DNA from: Ensifer adhaerens
GTDB taxonomy: Bacteria; Pseudomonadota; Alphaproteobacteria; Rhizobiales; Rhizobiaceae
NCBI RefSeq assembly: GCF_020035535.1
Contig: NZ_CP083349.1
Span: 2,418,001-2,482,000, forward strand
DNA: 64,000 nucleotides
Reading direction: 5' to 3'
Under the pieces are notes generated by a model that had not been told where the DNA came from, made no database searches, and was given only the letters and a program-made list of their open reading frames with translations. Position numbers and translations under genes: made by a program. Of the stretch, positions 61,253 to 64,000 are shown piece by piece. Numbering within the stretch: the first letter of the stretch is position 1; every line of letters starts with the position of its first letter.

Positions 61253-62367
61253 GCCGCTTCTCCATTGCGCTTGGCTGCAAGGTCGGCGCGCGGCAAAAGA
61301 GCGCCGCTCGTCTTGTCGAAGAGAAAGGCCTGCATGCCATTGACGGCGATATGGGCAGGACCAGCGGTCGGACCAGGCGTGCCGGCCGGGCGTGACACCA
61401 GGATTTCGCGGCCGCGTGCCGTCAGCGCCAGCGTCACGGTCTTTTCGTTGAGCGGCGTTTCCGCCTCTACTGTCACGGGAATGGCGCCCGGTGCCGCCGC
61501 GTCGACGAAGCTGATTGCCTCGGGACGCAGGCCAAGCACGCACTGCCTGCCGACGACATCGGCGCCGTAATCGGCAAGCCGCACCCGGACATTGGAGAGC
61601 TCGACGAAGACGCCCTCGCCGCTCCGCTGCGGCGTGACATCGAGCAGGTTGATGGTGGGATCGCCGAAGAGCCGCGCGATCTCGATATCGGCGGGCGCGT
61701 TATAGATCTCCTGCGGCGTCCCGACCTGGCGGATACGGCCAGCGGCCATCACGGCAATCCGGTCGCCGAGCGCCATCGCCTCCTTGTAGTCCTGGGTGAC
61801 GTAGACGACCGTCGCACCTTCGGCAGCCAGGAGCCGCGGCAATTCCAGTCGCATCTCGAAGCGGAGCTTCGCATCGACGTTGCGCAAGGGATCGTCCAGC
61901 AGCAAAAGCGGCGGCGAGCCGACGAGCGCACGGGCAAGTGCCGTGCGCTGCTTCTGGCCGTTCGAAAGCGCCTTCGGGTGATGCGTCAGCACATGGTCGA
62001 TCTTCAACAGCTTGGCGACCTTCTGCACGCCCGCCGCTATTCTCTCCTTCGAAGACCGCGTCGCCGTCAGCGGGCTGGCGATATTGTCGAAGGCGCTCAT
62101 GTGCGGGAACAGCGCGAAGTTCTGGAAGGCCATGCCGACACCGCGATGTTCGGCATCGACATCGGTCATGTCCTCGCCGCCGATCAGCACCCTGCCCTCG
62201 TCCGGCTCGATGACGCCGGCAACCAGCCGGAGCAGCACGGTCTTGCCGGCGCCGGAGGGGCCGAAGAGCACCAGCCGCTCGCCATCGGCGACATCAAGCG
62301 TGAGATCGTCGAGAACCGTGTGGCTCTTGTAGCGCTTGACGATGTTCTGCAGTTGCAACGTGGTCAT
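61249..62367 (-). CDS. ABC transporter ATP-binding protein (GlpS/MptD-like), degenerate site
   Basis: 372 residues. Walker A GPSGAGKTV (about 36) and Q-loop FQNFALFP are normal. The signature is LSNGQKQRTALARAL (Asn for Gly). Walker B reads LLLLDDPLRNVD (Asp in place of catalytic Glu) and the H-loop reads VTQDYKEAM (Gln for His). One ATP site of the heterodimer is therefore expected to bind but hydrolyse poorly. It overlaps the partner ATPase by 4 bases and lies 3 bases after the permease stop, so the four transporter genes form one message. Confidence 0.9.
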   Translation of the reverse strand: MTTLQLQNIVKRYKSHTVLDDLTLDVADGERLVLFGPSGAGKTVLLRLVAGVIEPDEGRVLIGGEDMTDVDAEHRGVGMAFQNFALFPHMSAFDNIASPLTATRSSKERIAAGVQKVAKLLKIDHVLTHHPKALSNGQKQRTALARALVGSPPLLLLDDPLRNVDAKLRFEMRLELPRLLAAEGATVVYVTQDYKEAMALGDRIAVMAAGRIRQVGTPQEIYNAPADIEIARLFGDPTINLLDVTPQRSGEGVFVELSNVRVRLADYGADVVGRQCVLGLRPEAISFVDAAAPGAIPVTVEAETPLNEKTVTLALTARGREILVSRPAGTPGPTAGPAHIAVNGMQAFLFDKTSGALLPRADLAAKRNGEAA

Positions 62368-62370
62368 GAG

Positions 62371-63228
62371 TTACCCTTTCACCGCGCCGAGCGACAGGCC
62401 TTCGACAAGGTAGCGCTGGGCGTAGAGTGCAAGTGCGAGCGTTGGCGTGACCGAAAGCACGATGGCCGCCGCGATCTGCCCGTATTGGATGCCCGAGGAG
62501 GTGACGAAGGCGAGCGCGCCCACCGTCACCGGCTGCTTGTCGGCGGATGCCAGCACCAGCGCGAAGACGAAGTTGTTCCAGGCGAAGATGAAGGCAAGCA
62601 GGCCGGCCGCGGCAATGCCCGGTCCTGCAAGCGGCAGGGCGATCTTGCGGAAGGTTGCGAACCAGGAATGGCCCGCGATGCGATAGGCATATTCGACGTC
62701 GGCCGAGATATCCTCGAAGTAACCGCGCACGATCCAGAGGATGAGCGGCAGGCAGATCAGCTGGTAGACCCAGATCAGGCCAAAGTAGGTGTTGGAGAGG
62801 CCGAGCCACTGGAAATACTGCGTCAGCGGCAGCAGCACCAGCAGCGGCGGCGCGAAGCGGAAGGAGAGCAGCGTGAACGCGATGTCTTCAGAGCCCTTGA
62901 ACTTGTGGCGGGCAAAGGCATAGGCAGCCGGCACCCCGAGCACGAGCGCCACGGCAACCGAGGCGACCGACAGGAAGATCGAATTGCCGAGATTGCGCAT
63001 GAAGGCGATGTCGAGCGTGCCGGCCGCCGTCTGCAACTTGCCGGTGATCAGCGCCGCGTAGTTGGAAAGCGTCGGCGAGAACACGACCGACGGCGGGATG
63101 GCGAGGATCGTCTCGTTCGTCTGGAACGACATCAGGAAGATCCAGAAGATCGGGAACATGAAGAAGACGACGACAAGCGTCAGGGCGAGACCGCGCAAGG
63201 TCCGTTCCAGCGGAGACATGGTTTCCAT
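62371..63228 (-). CDS. ABC transporter permease (polyol type)
   Basis: 285 residues from ATG 63228 (AAAGGAGG upstream). Six membrane segments of the MalG/UgpE type: LRGLALTLVVVFFMFPIFWIFLMSFQTNETI at the N-terminus and the EAA loop DVEYAYRIAGHSWFATFRKIALPLAGPGI (about 187-215). It lies 11 bases after the stop of the other permease and 3 before the ATPase gene. It forms the channel for the polyol, by family and neighbourhood. Confidence 0.92.
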   Translation of the reverse strand: METMSPLERTLRGLALTLVVVFFMFPIFWIFLMSFQTNETILAIPPSVVFSPTLSNYAALITGKLQTAAGTLDIAFMRNLGNSIFLSVASVAVALVLGVPAAYAFARHKFKGSEDIAFTLLSFRFAPPLLVLLPLTQYFQWLGLSNTYFGLIWVYQLICLPLILWIVRGYFEDISADVEYAYRIAGHSWFATFRKIALPLAGPGIAAAGLLAFIFAWNNFVFALVLASADKQPVTVGALAFVTSSGIQYGQIAAAIVLSVTPTLALALYAQRYLVEGLSLGAVKG

Positions 63229-63239
63229 GGGTCCCTCCT

Positions 63240-64000
63240 TTAAGCTTCGCCGCGCGCGCGTTCGCGCAGCCGCAGCCAGTTCTTGATGAAGACGTTGGAG
63301 AGCGTGTAGGTGATCGCCCACAGGATGATCAGCAGCGCTGCCGAACGGCCGACATTGGTCGACTGGAAGAAGTTGAGATAGGCCTCGACCTGGAAGACGG
63401 TGAGCGTGTTGCCGGGTCCGCCTTGGGTCATCGCGTAGATGATGTCGAACTGCTGGATACTGTCCAGCAACCGGAAGAGCGTCGCCGTCAGGATGTAGGG
63501 CGTCAGCATCGGAAGCGTGATGCGGAAGAAGACGAAGCTGCGCGGCACGCCGTCGAGTGCGGCCGCCTCGAAGGGCTGCGTCGGCAGCGAGCGCAGACCG
63601 GCCAGAAGCAGGATCATGATGAAGGGCGTATAGACCCAGATATCGACGAGCACGACGGTCAGCAGCGCGGTATCCGGCGAGGATGCCCAGCGGAAATCAT
63701 GCAGGCCGATCAGGCTTGCGAGGTAGCTGAGGATACCGAAGCTCGGATTGGTCATCAGCTTCCACATCAGCGCGGCGAGCGCCGGCGCGATCATCAGCGG
63801 CAGGAGCAGCATGATCGAGATGAAGTTGTTGACCGCAGAGCGCCGCTGCAGAAGCAGCGCGATACCGAGACCGAGCAGCAGTTCCAGCGTCACGGTGAGG
63901 CCGGCATAGAGCAGCGATACCTTGAGCGTGTTCCAGAAGGCCGGATCGGTGAAGAAGTTGAGGTAGTTTTCGCCCCAGTTGAACTGGCGCGCCCAAGGCT
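63240..64000 (-). CDS. ABC transporter permease (polyol type), 5' end outside window
   Basis: About 253 residues are visible; the frame is open to the window edge at 64000 with PWARQFNWGENYLNFF at its upstream end, so the start lies beyond. The internal GTG at 63893 is not the start. It is a MalF/UgpA-type permease with the EAA loop QPFEAAALDGVPRSFVFFRITLPMLTPYI. It partners the permease at 62371. A substrate-binding protein gene is expected just upstream, outside the window. Confidence 0.92.
   Translation of the reverse strand, partial: PWARQFNWGENYLNFFTDPAFWNTLKVSLLYAGLTVTLELLLGLGIALLLQRRSAVNNFISIMLLLPLMIAPALAALMWKLMTNPSFGILSYLASLIGLHDFRWASSPDTALLTVVLVDIWVYTPFIMILLLAGLRSLPTQPFEAAALDGVPRSFVFFRITLPMLTPYILTATLFRLLDSIQQFDIIYAMTQGGPGNTLTVFQVEAYLNFFQSTNVGRSAALLIILWAITYTLSNVFIKNWLRLRERARGEA

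Overview
The window reads as a chromosomal segment of a Rhizobiaceae bacterium, most like Sinorhizobium/Ensifer. The evidence is high GC, alphaproteobacterial gene families (btaAB betaine-lipid genes, a second lumazine synthase behind an FMN riboswitch, an ArsR-methyltransferase fusion coupled to metF, a Brucella/Sinorhizobium-type erythritol locus with a two-ATPase polyol ABC transporter) and dispersed hairpin repeats of rhizobial style. Coding is dense on both strands. I see no rRNA, tRNA, CRISPR array, prophage, transposase or integrase.

Layout. 1-11 kb: the end of PPi-dependent phosphofructokinase, a LysE exporter, a lytic-transglycosylase lipoprotein, a serine hydrolase, a GGDEF/degenerate-EAL protein, btaA-btaB, a GH25 lipoprotein and an MltB-like transglycosylase. 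11-26 kb: an EamA exporter, an unlisted 25-residue membrane peptide, metF with its regulator, ettA, an RNase T2-like protein lacking part of its catalytic set, a lipase-like hydrolase, a second EamA exporter, a ThDP enzyme, a frameshifted cupin, a rhodanese-like protein, an aldose-epimerase-like protein, an L,D-transpeptidase and an FAD amine oxidase. 26-32 kb is an accessory patch: a DHFR-like protein, a frameshifted acetyltransferase, and a divergent cupin/winged-helix-TPR pair lying between two ~110-bp direct repeats. One repeat is the 3' end and terminator of a globin-coupled chemoreceptor gene. 32-34 kb: two tandem ParA-like ATPases without ParB, the second preceded by three 11-bp-spaced GTGACA repeats that look like a PHO box.

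34-46 kb is an amine/amino-acid uptake and degradation region. Iron alcohol dehydrogenase, aldehyde dehydrogenase, a glutamine-synthetase-like ligase, an APC permease and an N-formylglutamate-amidohydrolase-like enzyme are read leftward. They diverge from an RpiR regulator and a four-gene polyamine/iron-type ABC transporter. 46-49 kb holds the FMN riboswitch and ribH2, a 185-bp inverted-repeat element and an LtrA membrane protein.

48.9-64 kb is one long leftward polyol locus. In transcription order it runs: two ABC permeases, two unusual ABC ATPases, eryA kinase, a 2-hydroxyacid dehydrogenase, a class II aldolase, an eryB/glpD-type dehydrogenase, a second aldolase, a second FGGY kinase, a HAD phosphatase, eryC, a DeoR regulator, a tpiA paralogue (eryH) and rpiB (eryI). 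Together these can take erythritol to D-erythrose 4-phosphate. The inserted aldolase/kinase/phosphatase genes suggest further polyol substrates. Many junctions are 4-bp ATGA overlaps, so translation is probably coupled.
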